This document shows, piece by piece, positions 30,018 to 42,143 of a DNA stretch of 64,000 nucleotides (the stretch's first letter is position 1; each line of letters starts with the position of its first letter). The notes under the pieces are model-generated. The model was not told the origin of the DNA, searched no databases, and saw nothing but the letters and a program-made list of their open reading frames with translations. The DNA comes from Arthonia radiata. Taxonomy: Eukaryota; Ascomycota; Arthoniomycetes; Arthoniales; Arthoniaceae. The stretch lies in the NCBI GenBank assembly GCA_002989075.1, contig PSQN01000015.1, forward strand, positions 2,046,001 through 2,110,000, written 5' to 3'. Both the position numbers and the translations under genes were made by a program.

Positions 30018-31550
30018 ATGATGGAGCACGACAATCTCTCCCCAAAGCCAATTATCTGGGTATTGTCACTCAGCGAAGACTCGTTGTTTGATGAATATCA
30101 AACCTCGTTCAAAGCTTTGCTACACTCAGTGGCAGACGTTCGGATTGCTACGACGGTATGCCAGGAACAACTGACCGGGAAGGCGCCAGCTGACGCAGCT
30201 CAAGACTTCGGATGCCGTCAGCCTAGCAGACGGTGATGCAGCACCACAAGCCGTCTTACTCACAGATGCTGCTCTTCCATACGCACGAGTTGGCTCCGCC
30301 GAGGTCCGACTACTGCATCGTCTCGTGACCTATGTCCGCGAGGGAGCCGGTACCGTTGTTTGCATGGGTGATATGAGCAGCTTTACAACGTCCTCAATTT
30401 CCAAAGCCTTCTTTCGGAAGTATTGGGGTCTGAGATGGCAGCAAGGTGACTATCACCGGACTGACTTCGCTCGCAATCTTGTGGCGGGACTTTTGAAGGA
30501 GGCCGAGCTGCCCGAGTGCTATAATGTGAAAGCTTCACAGCTAAAGGGCGTTGCACGCGAGTCGATGATCTATGCTTCTGCCGCTAATGCGCAATTTACA
30601 TGACTAGTCTTTGCTCCAAAGCCTGTCACCGATCTCACGCAGACTCCGGTTGCTTTCGAAGCAATCGGAAAAGGCTGGTTTGGATATGTTGGAGACGTCA
30701 ACAATGAAGCAGAGTCGCACCAAGTCATCCTCGGGATGTGTGGTCTGCTTCCCGGCTCAACGGCCAGACAAATTGAACCTGTCATGCCCTCTGGCGCGGC
30801 TTTCATACTGCCTGAGCTTAACCCTCACTGTGGTTGGTGCGGAGAGACGGAGGAGTATCAGCATCTGAGACTCTGCGGCAAATGCAAAAATACACGGTAC
30901 TGTTCTCAAGATTGTCAGCGCGCTGACTTCAAAGAACACAAGAAGTCATGCCGCGCGAGCCATCCGTAAATGCCAACTCGACGAGTGCCCAAGTCAACCC
31001 GCAGTCTGTGCCTGCTCATGAGCCGCCAGACAAGTCCTCAACTACTGGTCACGGCCGATATGTGATCAACAAGCCGTTTCAGGCTCTAGAAGAAAGAGCT
31101 TGGCTCCAAGGTCGTGCCAAGGAGGTGGTATACGAGCTGCTCATTGATACCTATAGAATGCGAGTTGAGGACGAATACGCATTCGAAGGCGAGGTAGACG
31201 AGGACAGTCTTTACGGCTCTGAAGGTGACCCTGAAGCGGCCTTTACGGGCTTTCGCCGTTTCATCAAGGCCGCCGAGAAGCGCAAGCCAAGTGTGCTGCC
31301 GGCTTGGTGGACGAAAGACAGTTCGAAGGCTTGCTTGCGGTTCGCGCTCAACGTGATGAGGGGCAAGGCATCTGGGGAACGTACTCACTTTGATCTGGGA
31401 GGCGCTGTTGAGAAGTCGGACATTCAGGAGTTCTATGGCGAGAGCACAATGCCGATGCAGCTTCGCATGCTCGCCGAGCACATCAAAGGTCTGGGGTTGA
31501 TGGGTCAGGACGGGGGCGCAATGAGGCAATTTATGATGATGCGCGGATGA
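30018..31550 (+). pseudogene. MYND-finger protein gene, apparently broken
   Basis: The recognisable order is that of a common fungal MYND protein. Exon 1 (30018..30155) encodes a Rossmann-like start (PIIWVLSLSEDSLFDEYQTS), joined over a 43-nt GTATGC...CGCAG intron to a second exon from 30199 with VREGAGTVVCMGDMSSF and WQQGDYHRTDF. After ASAANAQFT comes an in-frame TGA at 30601; the same frame then resumes with the expected family sequence LVFAPKPVTDLTQTPVAFEA and a complete MYND finger (CGWC, CGKC, RYCSQDC, HKKSC). The frame ends at 30969, while the family C-terminal domain (KPFQALEERAWLQGR ... PAWWTKDSSKACLRFALN) continues in another frame from about 30948 to 31550. No intron fits either break. 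Two lesions suggest a pseudogene or sequence errors. It is the last gene before the AT-rich island, which starts about 430 bp further on. Confidence 0.65.
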
Positions 31551-31984
31551 GCCGTTGCGAAAGTAATCTTTGCATAGGTGAATTGAAGCATGGTCCTTTG
31601 GAAAATCTTGAATACAGACAGACTGATTATGGCCACAATACAAACAGGAGACAGCAGTGCTGAGCGCCAGAACGCTGGCCATCCGTATTTTGCAATGACA
31701 GCGTCAAAAGCTTATACATGTCTGGACGGGTTGCCGACCCGCAAGAGCGCTCTCGTAATCCAAGACCTTCCCACGCGCCTGATGGCAGAGATGATGAGCA
31801 CATACTCACAGACTACACGGCTCAGAAATAAGCTGTGCGGATGGTAAAGAATTGGCATAGTAGGTAATTAGCGAAGATGAAGGCAGTACTCGTACGTGCC
31901 TCGGCTGCAAGGGCCGGATCTATATACAGCTCTTTGCATGACCTTTGGGAATTGTGACCCGTGCACGCACGCACACACTTATAG
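31551..31984. other. Gene-free transition to the AT-rich island
   Basis: About 430 bases of normal composition with no recognised gene, ending in an alternating cacgcacgcacacac stretch just before composition changes abruptly near 31985. Confidence 0.5.
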
Positions 31985-32453
31985 ACCGTATGTCCTGATT
32001 AGCGGAGGGAAACTACTAAATTAAGATTAACTATTCTATAGTATGACGTATATTGTTCAAAAACCTTACTATTACTAATCTTTATAATATAGCTTAATAT
32101 TAGTTACTAAAGTAACGCTAAAAGCAGAAGATAGGCGCTATACTACTTTCTAGCGTACTAATATCCTAAATTATAGAGATTCAGACTATTAATAGTAAGT
32201 AAAGAATTTTTAAAAGCTTTATATACTATATTTATAATACTTTTTATAACTACTATACTATAAAGACGCTAAAAGATTAAAAAAGAAAGTCTAATAGTAT
32301 AATAAAGATTATACTAAAGGCATTAATTAGCCTTTAAATATACTTTATAAATAAGTTTACTATATATTTTAATAAGATAGCTTAATATCTACTTAATATC
32401 TATAATATTTATATAAATATTTTAATAATATATTACTAGCTACGTTATATAGA
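31985..32453. repeat. Degraded repeat remnant left of element A
   Basis: Extremely AT-rich sequence with almost no CpA. No family could be recognised. It is continuous with the sequence right of element A, which interrupts it at a CTAGT target site. Confidence 0.6.
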
Positions 32454-32458
32454 CTAGT

Positions 32459-32732
32459 TGTTACGGAACTGCCTTAGATCAACCAACTACCGCCTTTGAA
32501 AGCTGTTGACACGCCTGCTGCATTGGGAAGACTGTTCTTTGCCACCAATTAATTGCCAGTTTACCTTCTCCCAGCTTTACCTCTGGTTGCCCAGGCAAAA
32601 GGTAAAGGCTTAGCAAACCGCTCTAACTAACTAAATAGCAGTTCTAGTTTTCTAGATAGTTGTTCTGTAGCTTTGAAATTCTATCTGTTCCTCTGTACAG
32701 TTAATAAGTTGTTCTCGACATCGCCCGTAACA
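32459..32732 (+). repeat. 5' LTR of element A
   Basis: 274 bp, TG start and CA end, flanked on the left by CTAGT. It keeps many CpA sites that are TpA in its partner at 38184-38457, so it is visibly less affected by RIP than the other LTR. Confidence 0.92.
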
Positions 32733-35700
32733 TTATTTTAAAGCTCTACCCCTTTTACCTATATATACGCAGCAGATATTAGTAGTGTTAATACCTATCA
32801 AAAACTGTTATACTGCACTTAATAAACCTGTCGAACTATTTAAGCATTCTTTAGTAAGATACAACTAACAAACGTCGAGCGAGGCAGTTAGTAGAAATTA
32901 AACTAAATTGAACCGACTTTGTAGAATAGATTCCGCTGTAGTAAAAAGTATTGTTAACCCTACCTAAGTACGAAGCTTTAATAGTTATATACCTGCTATA
33001 CGAGATAGCACCCCGAGAATCGTTACTAGACCGTCTAGTTAGTAATAATAACACTAATACGCAATTCTATAGAGACATTAGAAGCTACGCGACAGACAAT
33101 AACATAATTAACCTAATAACGACCCGGTCGAAGGACTTTTCTGTATTTTGGGCAGAATTCTACGCCAAATATATCGATACTTAAGCTTAATTATGTAAGC
33201 TCTAGACTAAAGAAGACAAGCGCTGAAATCGTCGTTAGAATATTAATTCCTAAACAATTAGAGAGAGTCGCGAAGAGACTACTAAGGAGACGTCTGTATT
33301 AGGCTAGATTAGCAATAAAGAGAAATCCGAGAAGGTACCCGACCCTCCTGTTTTTGCTGGTGGGGCCTTACAAGAGCTTAAGTTATAGATACGTTGTATA
33401 AAAAATAAGATATACATTAACGCTAATCGCTACCCGTTAAACAAAGCTAAAGTAGCTTATATTCTATTACGTCTGAATAGAACTGCCGCCTAGTACGTAG
33501 AACCTTACTTAAACTAAGCTAAAGAGACTATACCGGAGAACGTCTACTAAACGTTAGAGAACCAGTACGGAGATCTATTTTAAAAAGAAACTGCTCGCGA
33601 GGGCTACCGCAATTTACGTCAAGGACAGAAAAAATTGTCTAAGTTCCTCGCTTAGTTCTACAAACACGCGATCGAAGCTAATATTGATAAACTAACTTAG
33701 CTATACGACCTACGAAACAAAATTAATATTCTCCTTAAAAAAGCTACGCTACTATATAAGCTTAGGACTATCGCTAGTTATGTTAAGGAACTCTAATTCG
33801 CCGACTAAAACATTTAGTAGATTAATAAAGCGAAGTCTTAAGTAAACGTAGTTAAGAAGAATAACTCTCAACCGAATCGATCCCTATAGTTACGAACGAA
33901 CTTAGCCCTAGCAGGAACTAAAACTCCTACTGCTACCGTTAAGCTTCTAGCTGCCCTAGTAGTACGTTAATCGACTCTAAGCACGAACCCTTTTCAATAA
34001 AATATAGAAGATATTACTTGCTATAAGTATTAGAAGAAGGGCTATTACTAGAGAAACTGCCCTCTTAAAAAGACTTTAGCGCTAAAATAGGGAAACGCGT
34101 AGCCCTTTATAAAGTTTAATCGAAGCGGCTAGCATTAGGTAGCAGTTAAGCTTTAGAGAAGTTTAATAAACTCTACTCTCTATCTTTAGAGCTAATCGGC
34201 ATTAAAAATAATATAAAGATATAAAACGACCTATTTATCTAGATACAGCTGTTAATAGCTAGCAATCGAAACTAAACTCCGCTTAAGTTCTTAGCGATAG
34301 TAGATATAGGTTGTCAAATCGCTGTCGTTATAGATTACTACCTTACAGAGAAGATTTACTAAACGTTCGAGATTAGCTTAGTAAAGCTAAATAAACTAAT
34401 TACTATCTAAGAATTCGAAGGACAGCCGGGAAAGACTATTAGAAAGAGACTATTTGTGCCGGTATAGATGCAAGACTACTAGATCCCGTATACATTGTTT
34501 TACGTTATCTAGCTAGGAACGTAAAAGATCTTGTTAGAGAAACGCTAGTTAGAAACGTACTCCGTGTCGATAGACTATAAGAAAGGACTACTAAAATTTA
34601 GAAACGATTGTAAGTACAAGTAGAAGCCGGTATAGAATTAATTAACAATATCTAAATCTCTATCTAACTTAAGGCTAGCCTAAATCGATCCGGACCTATC
34701 TCGAGACGGTCGAATTATAGAAGATAAGCGGCCCTCACTATTAGTAAAGATAACGATACTAAAGAGGCTCGAGGCTAACTAGTAGGCTTAACCCTAAATG
34801 CTAATTAGCACCGCTAGAACGAGCTTAATTAATTAAGAATAAGGAGCGTCGGTTGCCGCGGAAGGTACTTAAAAGGCCTTCTTTAAGAAAGAGATATACA
34901 AGGAACCTAAGCCGCGACTTAAAAAGCGACAGAATACCTCTATACTCGGAAGCCTCTAGCAGATTAACTTTATAGGTGCAGCTCTATTTCGATACTTAGC
35001 AAAGTAGAAGAACGCCGAAGTATTTTCTATAACTATAAAGGACATTGAATCCTATCGGAAAAAAGATTAAGAAACGATTAATCTAAAATTAAAGCTATCT
35101 AAAGAGTTCTAGGAGTTTTTAAATATATTTAATAAGAACGGTGCGGACAAGCTATTACCTTACTAACTATAAGACCTAAAGATAAAGCTAAAGCTTAGCT
35201 TTAAATTACCTTATTGAGAACCCTTAAGGACGATATTAACGGAAGAGACTAGTCTTATTAAAGACTATGTACAGTTAAACCTTACTAAACAGTATATCTT
35301 ATCTAGCGACTTTTATTATAGCTCTCTAATCCTATTTATTTATAAACTAGAAGATAGACTCTATTTATATATTAATTACCGGAGACTAAACGTAGTTACC
35401 TAGAGAGACTTTTATTTGCTTCTATTAATTAAGGAAACCCTAGCAAGGGTTACTAAAGCACAGTAATTCTTAAAGCTTAATATCCGTTAGGCCTTTTATC
35501 GGCTAAGAATAGCTTTAGAAGAAGATTTAAACCTTACAACTTTCGCTATTCGGCTTGAAAACTACAAGTACAACGTAGTTCCGTTCGGCCTGTATAATGC
35601 TTCTTCGGCCTTCTAACGATTTATAAACGATTTCTTTTTAAATATACTTAATAAGTACGTATCGATTTATTTAAACAATATACTTATCTTTAGTAAGTTA

Positions 35701-38183
35701 AAGAAGAAACACAAGGAATATATTCGATAGGTCTTATTACAGCTAAAGTTAATCGGCCTACACACAGATATTAAGAAGTACGAGTTCTACAAGCAAGAGG
35801 TTAAGTATTTGGGCCTAGTTATTACGTTAATTAGAACCAAAATAGACTCCAAAAAGGTTTAAGCGATTAAAAACTAGGAGAGACCTTGGCAAGGTAATAT
35901 TACTGCCGTACGGCGGTTCCTAGAGTTTTACAACTACTATCGACAATTTATCTAGAACTTTAGTAAAATAGCCCGCCCGCTAAATAGCCTAACAAAGAAG
36001 AATAGCGAACTATAGAACGATAGCTACGATAGAGCCTTTAAGTATCTTAAAGAGGAAGTTAGCAAAAAACTAGTTATAACGCACTTTTGTCCGAATAAGC
36101 AATTATTTGTAGAATACGATTCTTTAGATTTGATAGCGACAGGTATTTTGTTGCAACTTAACGACGATAACTAACTAAGACCGATAGCTTATTAGTCCTC
36201 GAGTCTTAACCCCGCGGAGCTAAACTACGCTATCTATAATAAGGAATTATTGGCGATCGTTAAGTTCTTTAAAATATTCTAACCGGAGCTATAGTTTGTA
36301 CCTACTAACAAGCTAACTTAAATCCTTACCAATTATCAAGCATTAAAGTACTTTATATCGACTAAGCAACTAACTTAACAACAAGCTCGATAAGCTAAGT
36401 TCCTCTTAGTATTCAATTTCGAAATTACGTACCGTAGAGGGGCGGCGAACGGGAAGGTAGACGCTTTAATAAGAAGAGCCCTAGATTTAAGAGCAAAAGA
36501 AGATTCTAACATATTTTAAACGTTGTTGCCCGCTAGCAAACTGTCTACGGAAGTCTAAGAAGACTGTTAAGTGTGCCTAATCGATGCAAAAGACGAGGCC
36601 AAACCTCTAGCGATACTTAAAGAATTAGTAAAAGAAGCAAATACTAAAGACAAAGCCTTTAATTATATTTATAAAGCCCTAGCTAAGTATAAAGAAGACA
36701 ATCTAATCGATAGAAACGTTAAAGACTATTATCTACTACTATACTTAAATATTAATAAACTGCTATTAATACAAGAACGCTTAGTAGTGTCTAGTTTCTA
36801 CGTTACTAAAGTAATTAATAAAGTACATTCTTTAATAGAAATAGAACACCTAGAAGTTAGAAACACAATTCGTTAGCTCGCTAGACACTACTAGTTTTTC
36901 TAACTGTTAAGAAAGATAAAGCAGTTTGTCGACAATTACTATGTCTACAGAAGAACTAAGCTAAGAAACAAGAAGCCAGCAAGGCTCCTTTAGCCGTTGT
37001 CGGCCTTCAAGAGGCCTAACTTAGACTACACCATAGATTTTGTTACCGACCTACCGGAGTCTAGACCAAATAAAGACAATACTATCTTAGTGCTAGTTAA
37101 CAGATTAGCGAAGCTAAAAATATTTCTCTCCTGCAAGTTTAAACTTAGCGAAACGGATACTAAATCGATAGCGAACCTAATTTACTAGAACATATAGTAC
37201 AAACGAGAACTTCCGAGGTCTCTAACGTCTAACCGGGATCTATAGTTTGCTAGCATAGTTTAGAGACACTTAATAAAGCGCTTAAAAGTAAATACTAAGC
37301 TTGCAACCGCTTACTACCTCTAGACCGATAGCTAGTCTAAAATCTTCTATCGAGATATAGAGGTGCATCTAAGAATATTTATAAATTACTATTAAGACGA
37401 CTAGTACAACAAGCTTCCCGCAGTCGAGTTTACGGCGAATACTACGATATCTAAAACAACTAAAATATTACTATTTGATATAATCTACGGATATAAACCC
37501 TAAATAAGCTTTAAATCTACAACGGAACCCGTTAATTAGAATTAAACTACCTATAAGAGGGTTTAATCGGATAAAGTAGAGGCTATAAGCAACCGTTTCT
37601 AAAAATTATAGAAAGAAGGGAAATTAAATATAGAATAAGCTTAACTTAAGATAATGAAGCAGGCCAATAAACAGAGGTCTAATACAACCTTTGAAGTTAG
37701 AGACAAAGTATAGCTATTAACTAAGAACGTTTAAACAGAGCGACCATCGAAGAAGCTAAATTACAAGTATATCGGACTATACGTAATTATATACCGCCGA
37801 GAAAATACCTATATACTAGACCTTTTAGATTCAATAGAAATTTATAAAACATTTAATTCCTTAATATTGTTAAGAGACCTTAACGAGCCTTTAGAAGGCT
37901 AGAAGTACTCTAATCTAGAGCCTATCGTAATTAACAATAACAACGAATAGGTCGTTAAAGACATTATTAACGTACAGAAAAGTTAAAAACGAATCTAGAC
38001 CCGCGTAAAATAGTACGGCTACGACGAAGACTAGAAATAATATCTGATTGAAGACTTTAAATACGCTTAGAATCTACTAAAGAGCTTCTACAAAAAATAC
38101 CCGAGTAAGCTAAGACCCAGATAGTTGAAACCCTCTATTATCTTACTGATTGAGGGCAACTAGCTTCTCAAAGAGAGGGATAG

Positions 38184-38457
38184 TGTTATAGAACTGCCTT
38201 AGATTAATTAACTACCGCCTTTAGAAGCTATTAATACGCCTACTGCATTAGAAAGACTGTTCTTTGCTACTAATTAATTGCTAGTTTACCTTCTCCTAGC
38301 TTTACCTCCAGTTACCTAGGTAAAAGGTAAAGGCTTAATAAACTGCTCTAACTAACTAAATAGCAGTTCTAGTTTTCTAGATAGTTGTTCTGTAGCTTTA
38401 GAATTCTATCTGTTTCTCTGTACAGTTAATAAGTTGTTCTCAATATTGCTCGTAATA
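38184..38457 (+). repeat. 3' LTR of element A
   Basis: 274 bp, the same length as the 5' LTR, followed by the CTAGT duplication. Most differences from the partner are CpA-to-TpA type transitions located in this copy. Confidence 0.92.
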
Positions 38458-38462
38458 CTAGT

Positions 38463-41081
38463 TATAAAAGACTATTACTTAGTATATACTAAAGTAATTA
38501 GTATTCTACTATAACTAGTAGTAAATACTATAGCAGTAGTAGTATTCTAAAGAGCTAGTTACTATTAATAAGTCTAGTATATATAAAAAGACTATTAACT
38601 ATAAATTTAGCTAGAAACTAGTTAGTAATAGAGTATATAAGTAATTAAGCTTTAAGTATAGTAAGCACTAAAGTATTCTTCTAGCTTTTTTTATTAATAG
38701 CTATATTAATACACCTTTTATTTATTATAGCTTAATTAATAGAGACCTATTTACTATATAGTTAGAAATAAATATCTTACTCTTTTATAATATATAAAAG
38801 AAGAGAGTATATTATTTAAAGTCTATTTTATTTATAAATAACGCTAATTTTTATAAGATAAAGATAGTTATTTGCATTTATAAAAAACTAATATATATCT
38901 TATCTTTCTTCTATCTTACTTATTTAATTTTAACTATATTAAGCTAAACTTTAGTATAATTAAGTTTATTATATAGCGGTTTGAAAATACTATACTAGAC
39001 TTTATAAATTATAGCTTGTATTTATACTAAATTATAGACTCTTTTAGTAAGTAAAATAGTAAAATTTAGTTCTATTTATATAGCTATCTAAAGTAAAGCG
39101 GTATAGTATCTTTTTAAAAGAAGTATCTATTTAAATAAGAGAGTATTAAATAAGTACGCTAAGTATTTAAAACTTAGTAATAAAGGTATTTAAAGAATTT
39201 TAGTATAGTAAAGTAGTCTAAAAGTATTAGTATAGTAGTATATACTTAGCTCTATAACTAAGAGGATATAATTATATATAATAGCTTTTAGAAATAAGTA
39301 GTTAAAAGATAGATTAGTATAGCTATAACTTCTACTATTAATAATAAGGTTCTAATAAGTAAATTTTATTAAACAAATATAAGTATCTAACGTACTATAG
39401 TAAGCTCTATCTACTACTTCTTAAACTTTTTAATATTATCTATTATCTTACTATATAAGCTTAACTTTAGTTTTAGCTTCTTCTAAGTTATCTTATTTAT
39501 ACTTATTTTAAGTATAGTAATATTTTAATTCTTATCTACTAGTATCTACTATATATCTAAGAAGTTCTAACTACTATACTTAGTAGAGATAAACAAGAAC
39601 TCGTTAAGGTTATTATAAGCTCTAAATATAGATAATAATAGCGTTTCTATAGTTTAGTTAGTAGCGGCTTAAGGTAAGTTAGTTATTTTAGAAGTAGTAT
39701 ACTAAAAAGATATTAATAATAGAAATATGTATCTAAAGTATAGTAGATATATAAACAATATAGAGGAAGATAGTAGCGTCTATAGAATAAGCTAGTATCT
39801 AGAAGAAGGTTAATATTCTACTAGCATAATTATTACTAGTATTAGTAGTTTGAATATATACTTTTTAGCTAACTATAGTATACTAGGTATAGAGGATCTC
39901 TATAAAGCTTTTAATATCTTAAACTTTAGCTTACTAGATAGCTTATTAAGCGACATCTTACTAGCTTTAATATTATATCTCTATATATATAAATACTATT
40001 AGATTATTTGTAGGTAATTACTAGCAATCTAGATATTATTTAGTTAAAAGTAGAAGCTAGACTTATTAAAGTTTAGATAGACTTAAAGAGTATACTTCTA
40101 ATAATAACTAAGCTTCTTAATAGTTTCTTCTACTACTATTAGTAACAATAACAGCGTAATAAAGATAATATAAATCTATCTAGTAAGATTAATTATTCTA
40201 AATAAGAGATATACTAGCTCTAATTTTATCTTTATCTTACTCTTTACTTTAGTAGATAGCTTCTATAGTATAGGTATAGACGTTAATAGCGTAAGCTAAG
40301 CTTATAGAGTCTTCTTAGTATACATTATTACTAATAGCTTTATTTTATTTAGTATCTTCTTTTTATTAATAATCGACTTAACTAGATAGCCGATATTACT
40401 ACCCACCTCTATTATATTAACATACTAGGTTATAAGACTAAAAGATTGCTTAATTAAAGTCTATAGATAGAATATAAGATTCCTACTATATAGTAGTTAG
40501 CTAAGAGTCTAGCTCTCTAAAATCTGCTACTAGAATTAAAACTTAGAAGGCTGGTATCTAGCCTTCTTTATTTTAATACTTCTACTTAATTCTATATAGA
40601 GTTTATAGATAGAGTAAATAACTTTTAAGAGCGTTAGTAAAAATCTTAGCGGTCTACTAAGAAAAAGACTACTCTATAATATCTATAAGTTTAAAGATTA
40701 TAGAAATTGTAGTACTAAAGGCGGTAAAGAACAATATAATAAGATATAGATAAGGTTTAAATAACGCTTAGAGTATATATAAGTAGTTAGATAAACTATC
40801 TAAAGAGTTAGAGAATATAGAGCTACTTAATAATAAAGGGTCTTTAGCTAGAGTAATTAAGTTAAAATTAGAAGTAGAAGAGTATAAATAGGATTTAAAG
40901 CTATAAAGAGAGTAAAGCTTATTCTTTAGTATATTATTAGAGTTCTTAGTATCTTTATTTATATTCTAAATAAACTTATTAGAGATAAAGTTTATTTCTA
41001 AGATAAATAAGATATATAAGAATCTTAAGAATAATTTATTACTAAGATAGTTATTAATAAAGAAGTTATTATCTATATTAC
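38463..41081. repeat. Degraded repeat remnant between elements A and the R2 repeat
   Basis: About 2.6 kb of nearly two-letter AT-rich sequence with residual AG/CT steps and few CpG. No protein domain could be recognised. It includes one copy of the 155-bp R1 repeat (40423-40578). Its state implies more RIP than the three complete elements have suffered. Confidence 0.55.
40423..40578. repeat. R1 repeat, copy 1 (MITE-like)
   Basis: About 156 bp, clearly similar over its full length to 47997-48151 in the same orientation; both contain tactatatagtagttagct and end in ccttctttattttaata. Probably a short non-autonomous element; terminal inversion is weaker here than in copy 2. Confidence 0.65.
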
Positions 41082-41436
41082 TGTTTAAAAGGTACAGGGA
41101 AGAAGAAGGATACTACTACAAAGAGTAGAAAGACGAGACCAGCTTAAGACTGGTACAATACTTAAGCTTAATACAGATACAATACTTAGTAGTAAGGAGA
41201 AGCTGTTGTTATATTGTCTGTTATATTAGCTAAAATCCTCTAGAGGGATTCTAGCTTATATATCTAAGTCTAGCGGCCTATACAGGACTTACTAGATATC
41301 TGTTCTTTTGATAGGAGCTAAATAACCTGTAACTTACTATATAAGATAGTAATTCTATTTATCTAAAACTGTTAGTCTTTAAGTTTATTCTGTGTTGTTT
41401 TAGACTATAGGCCAGCTGTCTAGAACGGGTCGTACA
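41082..41436 (+). repeat. R2 repeat, copy 1 (LTR-like)
   Basis: About 355 bp, beginning TGTTTAAAAGG and ending GGGTCGTACA, aligned over its whole length with 56368-56723 in the same orientation. TG...CA termini suggest an LTR, but no target-site duplication was found and no family could be assigned. It may be solo or one end of an old element later split by B and C. Confidence 0.6.
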
Positions 41437-41941
41437 ATGCTCCTTTTTGTCTTAGGTTCGGGCTACTAGACCCGACCCTTTAGGTAAAAGGCTTGTTCTA
41501 TTCTAGGCCGAGACAGCTGGTAGGACCTATCCGATACTCTAGGCCCCTAGGGGTTCCGGCTAACCAGCTAGTTGGTTAATTTCTAACAATTACTATTATA
41601 GTAAGTATTATTAAGTTTATAGAAGTTTTAAATAAGATAAAAGAATTTATTAAAGTTAACTAAGATAGTAGAAGTATTCTTATTAAATAATTAAGAAATT
41701 ATAATATAAGAGGGTCTATTAGCTATATATACTAGTTAATAGAAAAATAGAAGGGCTAAAAAAAGAATAGCTAAAAAGATAGCTAATAAAAGAGAATAGC
41801 TAGAGATTAGCTTTCTCTAAATAACCTATATCTACCATTTTTTCTTGTTGCTATTTAGTATTCTAGAGCAATAAGTTAGCTAGATAATAGCTTTATATAA
41901 TCTTATAGATACTTAAGAGCTAAACAATACTAATATTATTA
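41437..41941. repeat. Old repeat remnant with a GC-richer patch
   Basis: The first 150 bases are much richer in G and C than the surroundings and include the palindrome CCCCTAGGGG at 41544-41553; the remainder is AT-rich with no recognisable content. Element B interrupts this sequence at ATTAG. Confidence 0.45.
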
Positions 41942-41946
41942 ATTAG

Positions 41947-42143
41947 TAAAAGTAATAGAAGCTGAGTATAAACCTTAACGTAGATTCCTGTTAACAAGAC
42001 ATTATATAAAGAAACCAAACTAAACTACGAACAATAGAAGAGCGTATCTATGTGCCAAGCTACGCTAGTTCTAATTCTCGTGTCTAGTTCTGTACGTAAC
42101 CTTCTGTCTGCGATACTACATAATCTGGTCTAAAATCCTTTCA
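41947..42143 (-). repeat. 3' LTR of element B
   Basis: 197 bp, same length as its partner at 47592-47788; differences are all transitions. Flanked on the left by ATTAG. Confidence 0.9.

Larger units (their letters stand above)
32459..38457 (+). mobile_element. LTR retrotransposon A, Ty3/Gypsy (chromovirus-like) fossil
   Basis: A 5,999-bp element with 274-bp LTRs at 32459-32732 and 38184-38457, starting TGTTA and originally ending AACA. A perfect CTAGT target-site duplication lies at 32454-32458 and 38458-38462. A purine-rich tract (aaagagagggatag) directly precedes the 3' LTR. Parts recognisable in order are gag-like sequence (about 32.95-33.9 kb) with a zinc-knuckle-like patch near 34.04 kb, reverse transcriptase (about 35.2-35.75 kb), RNase H (about 36.1-36.5 kb), integrase (about 36.9-37.6 kb) and a chromodomain-like end (about 38.0-38.13 kb). 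The order places it in Ty3/Gypsy. It is heavily broken throughout. LTR differences are mostly C-to-T/G-to-A, so its age cannot be read from divergence directly. Confidence 0.9.

Noticed and set aside
30601-30603. TGA in the MYND gene as a programmed readthrough or selenocysteine codon
   Set aside because: No structural element or fungal precedent supports it, and a second break downstream argues for decay or sequence error.
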